Source of the DNA: Microbacterium sp. LWH11-1.2
Lineage (GTDB): Bacteria > Actinomycetota > Actinomycetes > Actinomycetales > Microbacteriaceae
Direction: 5' to 3'
DNA length: 64,000 nt
NCBI RefSeq assembly: GCF_038397745.1
Contig: NZ_CP151636.1
Span: forward strand, 558,001 to 622,000
Part shown: positions 45,973 to 54,409 of the stretch, one piece after another
Position numbering within the stretch: position 1 is the stretch's first letter
How the letters are laid out: each line of letters starts with the position of its first letter
Notes under the pieces: generated by a model
Told to the model about the DNA's origin: nothing
Database searches by the model: none
What the model saw: the letters and a program-made list of their open reading frames with translations, nothing else
Program-made: the position numbers and the translations under genes

Positions 45973-47150
45973 CTCGCCACCGCCACGACGTCGCCTTCGG
46001 CGAGGTCGCCTCCGACGACCTCCACCATCCCGTCCGCGAACTTGCCGAGCTCGACCGTGACGAGCTCGGTCTTCTTGTTCACGACGCGCTCGACCGCCGA
46101 CCCTCCACCCGGCTGCGCGAGCAGGGCGGTCACGGGGACCAGCAGCACGTCCTCGGCGATGACATGGACCAGCGTCACACTCACGCTGACCGTGTCGAAG
46201 GCCGCTGCGACCGTCGGGTCGTCGAGCACGATCGTGATCGGCAGCTTCAGCGTCTTGCCGCCGTTGTCGTTGTCCCGTTCGACGGGCGCGCCCACGGCGG
46301 TGACCGTGCCGGGTGCGACGGTGCCATCGGGCAGTCGCACATCGACCTTGGCGCCCACCGGCGCGTTCGCCGCCAGGTTCGGGTCGATGTCGACGGCCGC
46401 CTCCTTGGTGCTGTCGGAGACCTTCAGCACCGCTCCGCCCGCCGGGCTGCCGACCTTCGCGGCGGCATCCTGAACCCGCACCTCTCCGGGAGCGAAGACG
46501 ATCCGTCCCATCTCGATGCGGCCCGTCTCCTCGAGACCGAGGGCTTTCTGCCACTCCTTGATCGCTTCGATCGTCGCCCACCGGAACTCGTCGTCCGGCT
46601 CGCCGTCGAAGAAGCCGAGGGCCTGGAGGTTGGCCTCGAGCTGTCGGATGTCCTCGCCGTCGGCCATGCCCTCGGCGAACTCGCGCCACACGGGCAGCAC
46701 CCCGAACATCAGGATGACCGGGGTGTCGTCCACGCGGAAGAGCTCGTAGCCGCGTCCGACGACGCTCCCCGGTGCGGGCACGCCCGTGACGGTGCCGGCG
46801 AGCGGAGATCCGAGATCGCGGACATTCTTGAACTCGAGCTTGCCCGTCACGCGGACCTGCTCGGTCAGATTCCCGCGGGTCACCTCCGTGGTCTCGGCGG
46901 GCGGCTTCTTCTGCTCGTCGTCTGCCTCGGCCGGGGGCCGGGTCAGCAGGATCGTCGCGGCGACCGCCGCCACCACGACGAATGCGGTCGCCGCGATGAT
47001 CCAGCCGCGGCGACCGCGGCCCGAGGAGGAGTGCTGCTCCTCCTCGTCGCCGTCGCCGCCGTCATCTCCGCCGCCGCCGATCGCGAGAACGGTGTCCAGA
47101 TCGTCGGCGTCAGGATCTCTCTTCCTCAGGATGCCGAATGAGGGCCTCAT
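45969..47150 (-). CDS. Membrane-fusion-type adaptor with peptidoglycan-binding domain
   Basis: A 393-residue HlyD-like adaptor. A polar acidic N-terminus precedes one helix ([20 protein letters not shown]). The biotinyl-lipoyl-like halves ([20 protein letters not shown] and later [20 protein letters not shown] region) flank a PG_binding_1 domain ([20 protein letters not shown], then [20 protein letters not shown]). In actinobacteria such adaptors likely link the ABC transporter to the cell wall rather than to an outer membrane. It overlaps the lipoprotein gene before and the ATPase gene after. Confidence 0.9.
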   Translation of the reverse strand: MRPSFGILRKRDPDADDLDTVLAIGGGGDDGGDGDEEEQHSSSGRGRRGWIIAATAFVVVAAVAATILLTRPPAEADDEQKKPPAETTEVTRGNLTEQVRVTGKLEFKNVRDLGSPLAGTVTGVPAPGSVVGRGYELFRVDDTPVILMFGVLPVWREFAEGMADGEDIRQLEANLQALGFFDGEPDDEFRWATIEAIKEWQKALGLEETGRIEMGRIVFAPGEVRVQDAAAKVGSPAGGAVLKVSDSTKEAAVDIDPNLAANAPVGAKVDVRLPDGTVAPGTVTAVGAPVERDNDNGGKTLKLPITIVLDDPTVAAAFDTVSVSVTLVHVIAEDVLLVPVTALLAQPGGGSAVERVVNKKTELVTVELGKFADGMVEVVGGDLAEGDVVAVAR

Positions 47151-47686
47151 CCTTCTGCTCCGGGGAAGCCCGCCTCGGTCATGCACGCGTCCATGTCGGC
47201 CGGGTCGTAGTCGCCCATGGGCATGGCGGCCGTGGTTCCGGCAGGGCCGGGCTCGGGGTCGGGGAAGTCGTATCCCGCGTCGCGCATGCACTGGGCGAAG
47301 GTGAGCATCATCTCGTTCATCTCGTCGTCGGAGGGCATGTCGTCGCGGGTGGGCGGATCTCCGAGCTTCTCGTCGCAGACCTCGCGGGCGTCCTCCATCG
47401 CGGCGATGTCGGCGTCGCTCGGCGGCTCCGGTGCCTCCGGAACCTCTTGTTCGACCTCGTCCCCGTCGCGGCTGGCCTTGACCATAAACTGCGACATGTC
47501 GACGCCCTCGTCCTTCATGCACTTCTCCCAGGCGAGCTGCCAGTCCTCGAACTCCTGTTCCTGACTGGCGCTGTCCAGGTCCGGAGACTCGTCTGCGGCG
47601 TCGGGCGTGGGGGCGCAGGCGGCGAGGCCGCCCACGAGCATCAGGCCTGCCAGGAAGATCAGGCCGCGGTTGCGTGTGATTCGCAT
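47147..47686 (-). CDS. Lipoprotein of the export operon, with repeated CM(K/R)D..G motif
   Basis: A 179-residue predicted lipoprotein. The signal GLIFLAGLMLVGGLAAC gives the lipid-modified cysteine, and the rest is acidic. It carries WEKCMKDEGVDM, REVCDEKLGD, FAQCMRDAGYDFPDP and DACMTEAGF, so four cysteines in related settings. I know similar FxxCMRxxGxxFPDP proteins next to such adaptors, but no function is established. The start ATG (47686) has an AGGA site; a longer start would destroy the signal. It is the first gene of the operon. Confidence 0.8.
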   Translation of the reverse strand: MRITRNRGLIFLAGLMLVGGLAACAPTPDAADESPDLDSASQEQEFEDWQLAWEKCMKDEGVDMSQFMVKASRDGDEVEQEVPEAPEPPSDADIAAMEDAREVCDEKLGDPPTRDDMPSDDEMNEMMLTFAQCMRDAGYDFPDPEPGPAGTTAAMPMGDYDPADMDACMTEAGFPGAEG

Positions 47687-47756
47687 GGGGTGTCCTTTCG
47701 GTGTTCCCTCGCGCTGAGGGGTGAGGACAGTCCACGGGGCGGCCGGTCGCACGAGG

Positions 47757-47774
47757 GTAAAGAGAACCCTTTAC
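47757..47774. promoter_or_regulatory. Inverted repeat in the divergent promoter of export operon and two-component genes
   Basis: GTAAAG (47757-47762) and CTTTAC (47769-47774) form an inverted repeat, with the flanks making AGGGTAAAG and CCTTTACC. It is in the 142-bp region between the lipoprotein gene and the response-regulator gene. A response regulator normally binds direct repeats, so this is a candidate only. Confidence 0.4.
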
Positions 47775-47828
47775 CTTCCGCGAACCTGCATAGTGATTGC
47801 ATGTGATCTGGAGTGAGGAGAACTCGAG

Positions 47829-48494
47829 ATGCGAGTCCTGATTGTCGAAGATGAGCGGTACCTGGCCGAGGCCGTGCACACGAAGCTGGGCCTGGAGGCG
47901 ATCTCTGCGGACATCGCCGATGACGGCGCGGCCGCGCTCGAGGCCGTCGCGCACACCGAGTACGACGTCGTGCTCCTGGACCGCGACATTCCCGTGATCC
48001 ACGGCGACGAGGTGTGCCGGCGACTCGCACTCGACCCCGATCGACCGGCGATCCTGATGCTCACCGCGGCTCGCCTGCTCGACGACAAGGTCGACGGCCT
48101 CACGCTCGGAGCGGACGACTACCTCGCGAAGCCTTTCCAGTTCCCAGAGCTGATCGCTCGACTGCGCGCCCTGAGCCGGCGCCGGTTCAGCGCGCTGCCG
48201 CCGATCCTGGAGGCGGCGGATGTGCGCCTGAACCCGATCCGTCGAGAGGTGACCCGCTCCGGGAGATACGTGAACCTCACCCGCAAGGAGTTCGCCGTCC
48301 TGGAGGTGCTGATGCGTGAGCCCGGCACGGTCGTGAGCGCCGAGAGACTGCTCGAGAAGGCCTGGGACGAGAACGCGAACCCCTTCACGAACTCGGTCAA
48401 GGTCACCATCAGCACGCTGCGCCGGAAGCTGGGCGAGCCCCGCGTCATCGAGACGCTGCCGGGTGCCGGATACGTCATCGGCCGGACGGGCTGA
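47829..48494 (+). CDS. OmpR/PhoB-family response regulator
   Basis: A 221-residue regulator. The receiver domain starts MRVLIVEDERYLAEAV. The phospho-acceptor aspartate is in YDVVLLDRDIPVIHG and the conserved lysine in DYLAKPFQFPELIARL. The C-terminal winged helix (NLTRKEFAVLEVLMREPGTV, then VKVTISTLRRKLGEPRVIET) is typical. One base separates its stop from the kinase start. It diverges from the lipoprotein/ABC operon and probably controls it. Confidence 0.94.
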   Translation: MRVLIVEDERYLAEAVHTKLGLEAISADIADDGAAALEAVAHTEYDVVLLDRDIPVIHGDEVCRRLALDPDRPAILMLTAARLLDDKVDGLTLGADDYLAKPFQFPELIARLRALSRRRFSALPPILEAADVRLNPIRREVTRSGRYVNLTRKEFAVLEVLMREPGTVVSAERLLEKAWDENANPFTNSVKVTISTLRRKLGEPRVIETLPGAGYVIGRTG

Positions 48495-48495
48495 C

Positions 48496-49704
48496 GTGTC
48501 CGCCACACGACCGACGGGCGCCACCGAGCCGAACCGTCTGAGGCTGAGCATCGAGGGCTTCCGATTCACGCTGAGGACCCGCCTCGCCCTCACATACGCC
48601 GGGCTCCTCACGCTGGCGGGCGCGCTGATGATGCTGATCGTCTACATCGTGGTGGGCTACCTTCCCACCTACGCCTTCGCGGTTCCGGCGACGACCGCGG
48701 AACCTCTGCAGACCACGCCGACCGAACCGCTCTACGACACCGGCATCGCCTCGACCGACGCCCTGCTCGTCTCGTCCCGGGGCGATGTGCAGACGCTGAT
48801 CCTGATCATCGCCGCGGTGCTCCTCGTCCTCCTCGCCGCTGGCGGAGGATGGGCCGGATGGGCCCTGGCAGGGCGGATGCTCCGGCCGCTGCAGGAGGTC
48901 AACGCCGCGGCGCACCGCGCAGCACGCGGACACCTCGACCATCGGATCGCCCTCGCCGGCCCGCGCGACGAGCTCACCGACCTGGCCGACACCTTCGACG
49001 AGATGCTCGAAGGGCTCGAGCGCTCTTTCGGGACCTACCGTCGCTTCGCGGCCAATGCCTCGCACGAGCTGCGGACGCCGTTGGCGACGACCCGCGCGAT
49101 GCTCGACGTCGCCCTCAGCGGGGCGGATGCGCACGAGCGCCCTCTGCTCGAGCGCCTGCGCGAGACCAACGAGCGCAGCATCGACACGGTGGAGTCACTG
49201 CTCGACCTGACCGAGGTCGACGCTTCGAGCGCCGACCATGGCACCGTCCACTTGGAGCAGCTGGCGACGTTCGTACTGGCCGAGGTCTCCGACGAGGCGG
49301 AGGCCGCGGGAGTGCGGATCGACTACCGCCTGTCGACGTCGCCGGTGTCCGGCGACACCTCGCTGCTCCGCCAGCTGCTCTTCAATCTCATCCAGAACGG
49401 CATCCGGCACAACGAGCCCGGCGGGTGGGTGCGGGTGACGACCGTCGCGCACCCGCGAACCGGGGTCGAGCTGCGGGTCGAGAACTCGGGAGCGATCGTG
49501 GCGGATGCCGACCTCGAGTCCCTCACCGACCCGTTCTTCCGCGTGCGTGGCCGGTCCACGGAGTCGACCTCGAAGGGCCGGGGTCTCGGCCTGTCGATCG
49601 TGAAGGCCATCACGGATCGCCACGACGCCACTCTTCGATTCACGGCGAGGGAGGACGGCGGCCTCATCGCCACGGTGGTCTTCCCGCCGGACAGCGCATA
49701 CTGA
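48496..49704 (+). CDS. Sensor histidine kinase
   Basis: A 402-residue kinase. Two helices (LALTYAGLLTLAGALMMLIV and LILIIAAVLLVLLAAGGGWA) frame a loop of about 45 residues outside the cell. A HAMP domain follows, then the phospho-acceptor histidine in FAANASHELRTPLATTRAML, the N-box LLFNLIQNGIRHNEP and the G-box GRGLGLSIVKAITDRH. I use the GTG at 48496, one base after the regulator stop; an in-frame GTG at 48463 would overlap it. With the regulator it is of the MprAB/CutRS-like kind. Confidence 0.93.
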   Translation: MSATRPTGATEPNRLRLSIEGFRFTLRTRLALTYAGLLTLAGALMMLIVYIVVGYLPTYAFAVPATTAEPLQTTPTEPLYDTGIASTDALLVSSRGDVQTLILIIAAVLLVLLAAGGGWAGWALAGRMLRPLQEVNAAAHRAARGHLDHRIALAGPRDELTDLADTFDEMLEGLERSFGTYRRFAANASHELRTPLATTRAMLDVALSGADAHERPLLERLRETNERSIDTVESLLDLTEVDASSADHGTVHLEQLATFVLAEVSDEAEAAGVRIDYRLSTSPVSGDTSLLRQLLFNLIQNGIRHNEPGGWVRVTTVAHPRTGVELRVENSGAIVADADLESLTDPFFRVRGRSTESTSKGRGLGLSIVKAITDRHDATLRFTAREDGGLIATVVFPPDSAY

Positions 49705-49709
49705 GTCCC

Positions 49710-49739
49710 GTCGCGTCCGCACCAGGACGGAGACGCGAC
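49710..49739 (+). terminator. Hairpin after the sensor kinase gene
   Basis: GTCGCGTC (49710-49717) and GACGCGAC (49732-49739) form a perfect eight-base stem with a 14-base loop, five bases after the kinase stop. There is no T-run. It probably ends the two-component transcript before the KimA-type promoter. Confidence 0.6.
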
Positions 49740-49779
49740 CCCGTAAGGATTCCGTGAGGGTCGCCCGACACGCCGTAGG

Positions 49780-49824
49780 GATTCCGTGAGGATGTCGTGA
49801 GGATGCCGTCGGCAGGCGTAGTGT
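49780..49824 (+). promoter_or_regulatory. Response-regulator-like direct repeats and -10 of the KimA-type gene
   Basis: Three units spaced exactly 11 bp, GATTCCGTGAG (49780), GATGTCGTGAG (49791) and GATGCCGTCGG (49802), form direct repeats on one helix face. A further copy, GATTCCGTGAGG, is at 49748-49759, 32 bp upstream. The -10 TAGTGT (49819-49824) follows. Eleven-base direct repeats are the classic binding pattern of OmpR/PhoB-family regulators such as KdpE. Confidence 0.7.
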
Positions 49825-49832
49825 CGCCGGAC

Positions 49833-51908
49833 GTGTCAGACGAAATCAAGGACGGCGCGGATGCACCTCCGCGCGCCAAGCGCATCCTCATCGGCGACCC
49901 GCTGACGAGCGAGCAGGTCGAGGACCAGCTGCTCCCGAAGAAGATGGCGCTGCCGATCTTCGCGTCGGACGCGCTGAGCTCCGTGGCCTACGCGCCGCAG
50001 GAGCTCGTGATGATCCTCCTGATCGGCGGGCTCACGTTCCTGTCGTTCACGCCGCTGGTCGCCGCCGCGGTCGTCCTGCTGCTGATCGTCGTTGTGCTCA
50101 GCTACCGGCAGCTCATCAAGGCCTACCCGTCGGGAGGTGGCGACTACGAGGTCGCCTCGAAGAACCTCGGCGAGATCCCCGGCGTGATCGTCGCGGCCGC
50201 TCTTCTCGTCGACTACGTGCTCACGGTGGCCGTCTCGGTCGCCTCGGGCGTGGACAACATCATCTCGGCCGTCCCTGGTCTCGATCCCCTGCGCGTGGAG
50301 CTGGCGGTCGGATTCGTGATCCTGATCATCATCGTGAACCTCCGCGGCGTGCGCGAGGCGTCTCTGGTCTTCGCCATCCCGACCTACGTGTTCATCGGCT
50401 CGGTCGGCTTCATGATCGTGACCGGTCTGGTGCGCACGTTCCTCGGTGACGCCCCCATCGCCTCGAGCGCCGAGTTCTCGGTGCAGGCCGAGAACCTCAG
50501 CCAAGCCGCGGTCATCCTGCTCATCCTCCGCGCGTTCTCGAGCGGATGCTCCGCCCTCACGGGCGTGGAGGCCGTGTCGAACGGCGTTCCCGCGTTCCGC
50601 ACTCCCAAGGTGCGCAACGCGCAGTCGACCCTCGTGCTGATGGGCTCGATCGCCGCCTGCCTGTTCGCCGGGCTCACCGCTCTGGCCCTGATCACCGGCG
50701 TGCACTACGCCGAGAACCCGTGCGACCTCATCGGCTTCGACTGCACAAATCCGCAGCCCAGCCTGATGGCGCAGATCGCCAGCGCGACGTTCGGCGGCGG
50801 CAGCATCCTGTTCTTCATCGTCCAGGCGGCGACCGCCTGCGTGCTGCTGCTCGCGGCGAACACGGCGTTCAACGGCTTCCCTCTGCTGGGTGCGGTGCTC
50901 GCCCGCGACGGCTACGCGCCGAAGTCACTGAACACCCGCGGCGACCGCCTGGTGTTCTCGAACGGCATGATCCTGCTCGGCATCGGCGCCATCATCGTCC
51001 TCGTGGTGTTCCAGGCGCGGCTGACGACGCTGATCCAGCTGTACATCATCGGCGTCTTCGTGTCGTTCTCTCTCGGCCAGATCGGCATGGTGCGGCACTG
51101 GCGGCGGGTTCTGCGCGGACCCGCCGAACACCACCCCGGTGACGCGGTCGACGGGGCCGCGGCATCCGATCGCCGCTCCGCCAAGGTGGGACTCATCATC
51201 AACTCCGCCGGCGCCGTGATGACGGTGGCGGTGCTGCTGATCGTGACGATCACCAAGTTCACCCACGGCGCGTACCTGGTGTTCTTCGCGATCCCGATCC
51301 TCGCCTTCCTGATGATGGGCGTGAAGCGCTACTACCGCGACGTCGATCACGAGATCGCGATCGACGACACCACCCGCTTCGGGGCGACGGGCGACGTCGC
51401 GATCGTGATGGTCAGCAAGCTGCAGAAGCCCGTCGCGAAGGCCGTCGACTACGCCGTCGCCGCGAAGCACGGCAAGACGATCGCGGTCCACGTCGCCGTC
51501 GATGCGGATGCCGCCACCGAGCTGCAGAAGCAGTGGGCGGATCACCTGATGCCGATCCCGCTCGTGATCCTCGAATCGCCGTACCGGTCGTTCGCGCAGC
51601 CGGTCACGCAGTTCATCAAGCAGTACCGGGCGAAGCACGGCTCCTCGGTCGTGACCGTCTACCTGCCGCAGTACATCGTGGGGCACTGGTGGGAGTCGTT
51701 CCTGCACAACCGCCGCGCCCGGCGACTCGCCAACCAGCTCATGCTCGTCCACGGGGTGTCGATCACCCTCGTGCCCTGGCTGCTGGATTCGTCCGAGCTC
51801 ATCTACGGCCGACGCTCCCGCCCCCTGCCGGGCCAGGAGCGCGCCGGTCGCCCGGTCGTGGTGTCGGGCCGTCGCGCACATCGCCCGGAGGGCCCGCCGC
51901 AGACGTGA
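49833..51908 (+). CDS. KimA-type potassium transporter (APC superfamily)
   Basis: A 691-residue membrane protein matching Bacillus KimA (YdaO) in several places: KRILIGDPL at the start, FASDALSSVAYAPQELVMIL, SYRQLIKAYPSGGGDYEVAS, and FSSGCSALTGVEAVSNGVPA. About 12 helices are followed by a cytoplasmic C-terminal domain of about 190 residues. KimA imports potassium with protons and is inhibited by c-di-AMP in Firmicutes. I choose the GTG at 49833 because a -10 lies eight bases upstream and the RR-like repeats would then sit before the start; other starts are GTG 49797 and ATG 49803. Confidence 0.88.
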   Translation: MSDEIKDGADAPPRAKRILIGDPLTSEQVEDQLLPKKMALPIFASDALSSVAYAPQELVMILLIGGLTFLSFTPLVAAAVVLLLIVVVLSYRQLIKAYPSGGGDYEVASKNLGEIPGVIVAAALLVDYVLTVAVSVASGVDNIISAVPGLDPLRVELAVGFVILIIIVNLRGVREASLVFAIPTYVFIGSVGFMIVTGLVRTFLGDAPIASSAEFSVQAENLSQAAVILLILRAFSSGCSALTGVEAVSNGVPAFRTPKVRNAQSTLVLMGSIAACLFAGLTALALITGVHYAENPCDLIGFDCTNPQPSLMAQIASATFGGGSILFFIVQAATACVLLLAANTAFNGFPLLGAVLARDGYAPKSLNTRGDRLVFSNGMILLGIGAIIVLVVFQARLTTLIQLYIIGVFVSFSLGQIGMVRHWRRVLRGPAEHHPGDAVDGAAASDRRSAKVGLIINSAGAVMTVAVLLIVTITKFTHGAYLVFFAIPILAFLMMGVKRYYRDVDHEIAIDDTTRFGATGDVAIVMVSKLQKPVAKAVDYAVAAKHGKTIAVHVAVDADAATELQKQWADHLMPIPLVILESPYRSFAQPVTQFIKQYRAKHGSSVVTVYLPQYIVGHWWESFLHNRRARRLANQLMLVHGVSITLVPWLLDSSELIYGRRSRPLPGQERAGRPVVVSGRRAHRPEGPPQT

Positions 51909-51936
51909 GGCGGCGCGGCATCCGTAGGCTGAGGGC

Positions 51937-52644
51937 ATGACCTCACGCAGAGCCTTGATCGTGCGCGGCGGCTGGGCCGGGCATCAGCCGGTGGAGACGA
52001 CGGATGTGTTCCTCCCGTTCCTCGAGGGCAACGGCTACGACGTCAGGATCGAGGAGTCGAGCGAGATCTATGCGGATGCCGCCGCCATGGCGGAGATCGA
52101 CCTGATCGTGCAGTCGGTGACCATGTCGGAGATCTCCGGCGCCGCTGTGAGGGGTCTGCGCGATGCCGTTCTCGCCGGAACCGGATTCGCGGGCTGGCAC
52201 GGCGGCATCGTCGATTCGTACCGTGCCAACTCGGACTACCTGCAGCTGGTCGGCGGGCAGTTCGTGAAGCACCCGGCGAAGGCGCAGGATCAGATCCTCG
52301 GCGACGGCGCCGACAGCTTCCTGCCGCACACGATCGACATCACCGATCTCGGCCGCGATCACGAGATCACGCGCGGCATCGACGACTTCGCACTCACCAC
52401 CGAGCAGTACTGGGTGCTGCACGACGACCTCAACGACGTGCTGGCCACGACGACGCATCCCGCCCGACCCGATCAGCCCTGGCACCGGCCGGTCACCTCA
52501 CCGGCGATCTGGACGCGGCTCTGGGGCGCCGGCCGCGTCTTCGTCGCCACCCCCGGCCACGATCCGGAGGTGCTCCGCGACGCCAACGTGCGCACGGTCG
52601 TGGAACGCGGCCTGCTGTGGGCGAGTCGCGGGACTTCGACGTAA
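51937..52644 (+). CDS. ThuA-like domain protein
   Basis: A 235-residue protein of the ThuA/trehalose-utilisation family, with a class I glutamine-amidotransferase-like fold. ALIVRGGWAGHQPVETTDVF starts the fold. GTGFAGWHGGIVDSYRANSD and LQLVGGQFVKHP follow, and GAGRVFVATPGHDPEVLRDA ends it. The substrate is unknown, with a role in sugar metabolism often assumed. A TAGGCT -10 six bases before the ATG suggests a leaderless message. Confidence 0.92.
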   Translation: MTSRRALIVRGGWAGHQPVETTDVFLPFLEGNGYDVRIEESSEIYADAAAMAEIDLIVQSVTMSEISGAAVRGLRDAVLAGTGFAGWHGGIVDSYRANSDYLQLVGGQFVKHPAKAQDQILGDGADSFLPHTIDITDLGRDHEITRGIDDFALTTEQYWVLHDDLNDVLATTTHPARPDQPWHRPVTSPAIWTRLWGAGRVFVATPGHDPEVLRDANVRTVVERGLLWASRGTST

Positions 52645-52712
52645 CGGCGACCGATCCCGGCCCCTTTCCGAGTACCCGTGAACCTTTCTCCAGGGATCGG
52701 GCAATAGCTTGT

Positions 52713-52841
52713 ATGACCATTCATGATTCGCACGCCGTCGACCCGGCATCCGTCTTCCTCCCGCAGACCGTTCAGGTCGACCTCAGCTGGCTCTTCGCCG
52801 ACCTGCATGCGGGTAACTCGACGCCGACGCGGTCGGCGTAG
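52713..52841 (+). CDS. Possible small protein, 42 residues
   Basis: A short ORF, MTIHDSHAVDPASVFLPQTV followed by QVDLSWLFADLHAGN, with a balanced composition unlike the arginine-rich shadow frames around it. No ribosome site is visible; the ATG lies just after CAATAGCTTGT. A hairpin 15 bp after its stop supports a transcript end. I do not recognise it and the coding call is tentative. Confidence 0.35.
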   Translation: MTIHDSHAVDPASVFLPQTVQVDLSWLFADLHAGNSTPTRSA

Positions 52842-52856
52842 CTGCGGAGCGATGAG

Positions 52857-52880
52857 CGTCTGACGATTCGGCGTCAGACG
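52857..52880. terminator. Hairpin between two convergent small ORFs
   Basis: CGTCTGACG (52857-52865) and CGTCAGACG (52872-52880) form a perfect nine-base stem with a six-base loop. It lies between the plus-strand 42-residue ORF and the end of the minus-strand acidic ORF, and overlaps the stop codon of the latter. A bidirectional terminator is likely. Confidence 0.65.
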
Positions 52881-53062
52881 TCGTCGACCGGCCCGAAGAC
52901 GAACCGCTCCGCCTCATCGACACGCTCTGAGCAGTCCGGAGCGAAAGCCTCGTCGATCAGAGTCTCGAGTTGCGGCGAGTGACCATCGGCTGTGGTGTCA
53001 TCCCACGCGGCGTCGTATCCCTCTGAGAACGCCGCGTCGTACGCCTCCTCCAGATTCGTCAT
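52874..53062 (-). CDS. Small acidic protein, 62 residues
   Basis: A very acidic ORF, MTNLEEAYDAAFSEGYDAAW onward, with 18 or more Asp/Glu residues. I do not recognise a family. A TAGCAT -10 six bases before the ATG (53062) suggests a leaderless transcript, and the hairpin at 52857-52880 covers its end. These two features, and low arginine content, argue for a real gene. Confidence 0.55.
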   Translation of the reverse strand: MTNLEEAYDAAFSEGYDAAWDDTTADGHSPQLETLIDEAFAPDCSERVDEAERFVFGPVDDV

Positions 53063-53095
53063 GGCCAAATGCTAGCCAACCACCTCGACGTCGAG

Positions 53096-54274
53096 TCACG
53101 CCGCGACGAGGACCAGCGCCAGCGCGGCGACCACGACCGTCGGCACGGCCACGACGACGCCCCAGAGCATGAAGCGCGGCCAGCTGATCGTGACGCCGAG
53201 CGCGACGACGCGGTGATGCCACAGGAGCGTCGCGAGGGAAGCCCAGGGGGTGATGAGCGGCCCCAGATTCACGCCGATCAGGAGCGCCATCAGCGCGACG
53301 GGATCGCCGGCGGCGGGCTCGAGGATGAGATAGGCGGGGAGGTTGTTCACGCCGTTGGCGGTGAGGGCGCCCATCGCGGCGAGCTGGAGGAGCGCCGCCA
53401 CCCCGTGACCGTCCGGCGCGACGTCCGTCAGGAAGTCCAGGATGCCGTTGGCGTGGGCTGTCTCGACAAGCACGAACAGCGCGGCCGCCAGTCCCAGGGC
53501 TTGCCATGGCACCAGCCCGAGCCGCAGGACGTGCCGCCGACGCACGGCGAACAGCGCGAGCATCGACAGCGCCGCCACCGTTGCGGGGATCCAGACGTCA
53601 TGCGTGAAGGTCAGCAGAGGCAGCAGTACCACCAGCACGCCGACCGCACCCCAGAACAGCACACGGTCGGAAGGCGTGCCCGGCTGCGGCACCCGATAGG
53701 CGCCGAACAGCGTGCGGCGGTGGGCGACCGTGAGGATCGCGACCGGGATGAGCACTCCGACCAGCGTCGGAGCCCAGCTGAGCGCGAGGAACGCGGCGGG
53801 GTCGGCACCGATCGCGGGAGCAGCGAGCAGATTCGTGAGGTTCGACACGGGCAGTGCGAGGGATGCCGTGTTCGCGAGCCACACCGTCGCGAGCGCGAAC
53901 GGCAGCGGGGAGACGCCGATGCTCTGCGCGAGCACCACCACGACCGGCGTCACGATCACGGCCGTGGTGTCGAGCGACAGGAACACCGTACTGACCACGG
54001 CGAGCGCGACCACCGAGGCCCACAGTGCGATGACGCGACCGCGCCCCCAGCGGGCGAGCCGCTGCGCGAGCACATCGAACACGCCGGCATCACGAGCGAG
54101 CTCGGCGACGATCGTGATGGCCACCACGAATCCCAGCACCGGGGCGACGCGGAGGCCGAGGGCGCCGGCATCCGCTCTCGGAAGGATGCCGGCGACGAGC
54201 GCGACCGCTGCCACGGCGACGAGCGCGAGGACGATCACCGTCCCCGCCCCGATCCGCCGCCTGGTCGTACCCAC
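53096..54274 (-). CDS. ArsB/SLC13-type membrane transporter
   Basis: A 392-residue integral membrane protein with about 11 helices, of the ion-transporter superfamily that includes ArsB, NhaD and SLC13. The two repeat motifs VVSTVFLSLDTTAVIVTPVV and WLANTASLALPVSNLTNLLA carry the conserved D/N and SNLTN residues. TANGVNNLPAYLILEPAAGD in the second half is the mirror site. The substrate may be arsenite, a dicarboxylate or another ion; no arsR or arsC is next to it, so arsenite is not favoured. Confidence 0.88.
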   Translation of the reverse strand: MGTTRRRIGAGTVIVLALVAVAAVALVAGILPRADAGALGLRVAPVLGFVVAITIVAELARDAGVFDVLAQRLARWGRGRVIALWASVVALAVVSTVFLSLDTTAVIVTPVVVVLAQSIGVSPLPFALATVWLANTASLALPVSNLTNLLAAPAIGADPAAFLALSWAPTLVGVLIPVAILTVAHRRTLFGAYRVPQPGTPSDRVLFWGAVGVLVVLLPLLTFTHDVWIPATVAALSMLALFAVRRRHVLRLGLVPWQALGLAAALFVLVETAHANGILDFLTDVAPDGHGVAALLQLAAMGALTANGVNNLPAYLILEPAAGDPVALMALLIGVNLGPLITPWASLATLLWHHRVVALGVTISWPRFMLWGVVVAVPTVVVAALALVLVAA

Positions 54275-54301
54275 TCCGCGAGCTTAGGACCGCAGGCCCT
54301 G

Positions 54302-54360
54302 ATTCCGGTCGCAGTACCGCATCGATCCGAGCGGACGATCGCTGCGAATGTGCGACCGGA
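54302..54360. repeat. Second copy of the TTCCGGTCGCA inverted repeat
   Basis: ATTCCGGTCGCA (54302-54313) pairs with TGCGACCGGA (54351-54360) around a 37-base interior. The ends match those of the repeat at 8124-8184. It lies in the 135-bp divergent gap between the ArsB-type gene and kdpD, so here it is not a terminator but part of a promoter region. A TAGGAT -10 candidate (54377-54382) follows it. Confidence 0.65.
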
Positions 54361-54409
54361 GCGGGTGTGCGGCTCATAGGATTCAAAAGGCGGGATGACG
54401 GGAGGGCGC

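Noticed and set aside
45969..48611. An 880-codon frame extending the adaptor upstream across the two-component gene
   Set aside because: The added part is antisense to the response regulator and crosses the lipoprotein gene. The adaptor begins at 47150.
49705..49832. c-di-AMP (ydaO/kimA) riboswitch before the KimA-type gene
   Set aside because: The gap is too short and the promoter seems to give a leaderless message; the repeats look like protein sites.
53096..54274. Arsenite resistance operon
   Set aside because: The transporter resembles ArsB, but no arsR, arsC or arsA is adjacent; the ArsR-type gene at 21282 is distant and lacks metal-site cysteines.
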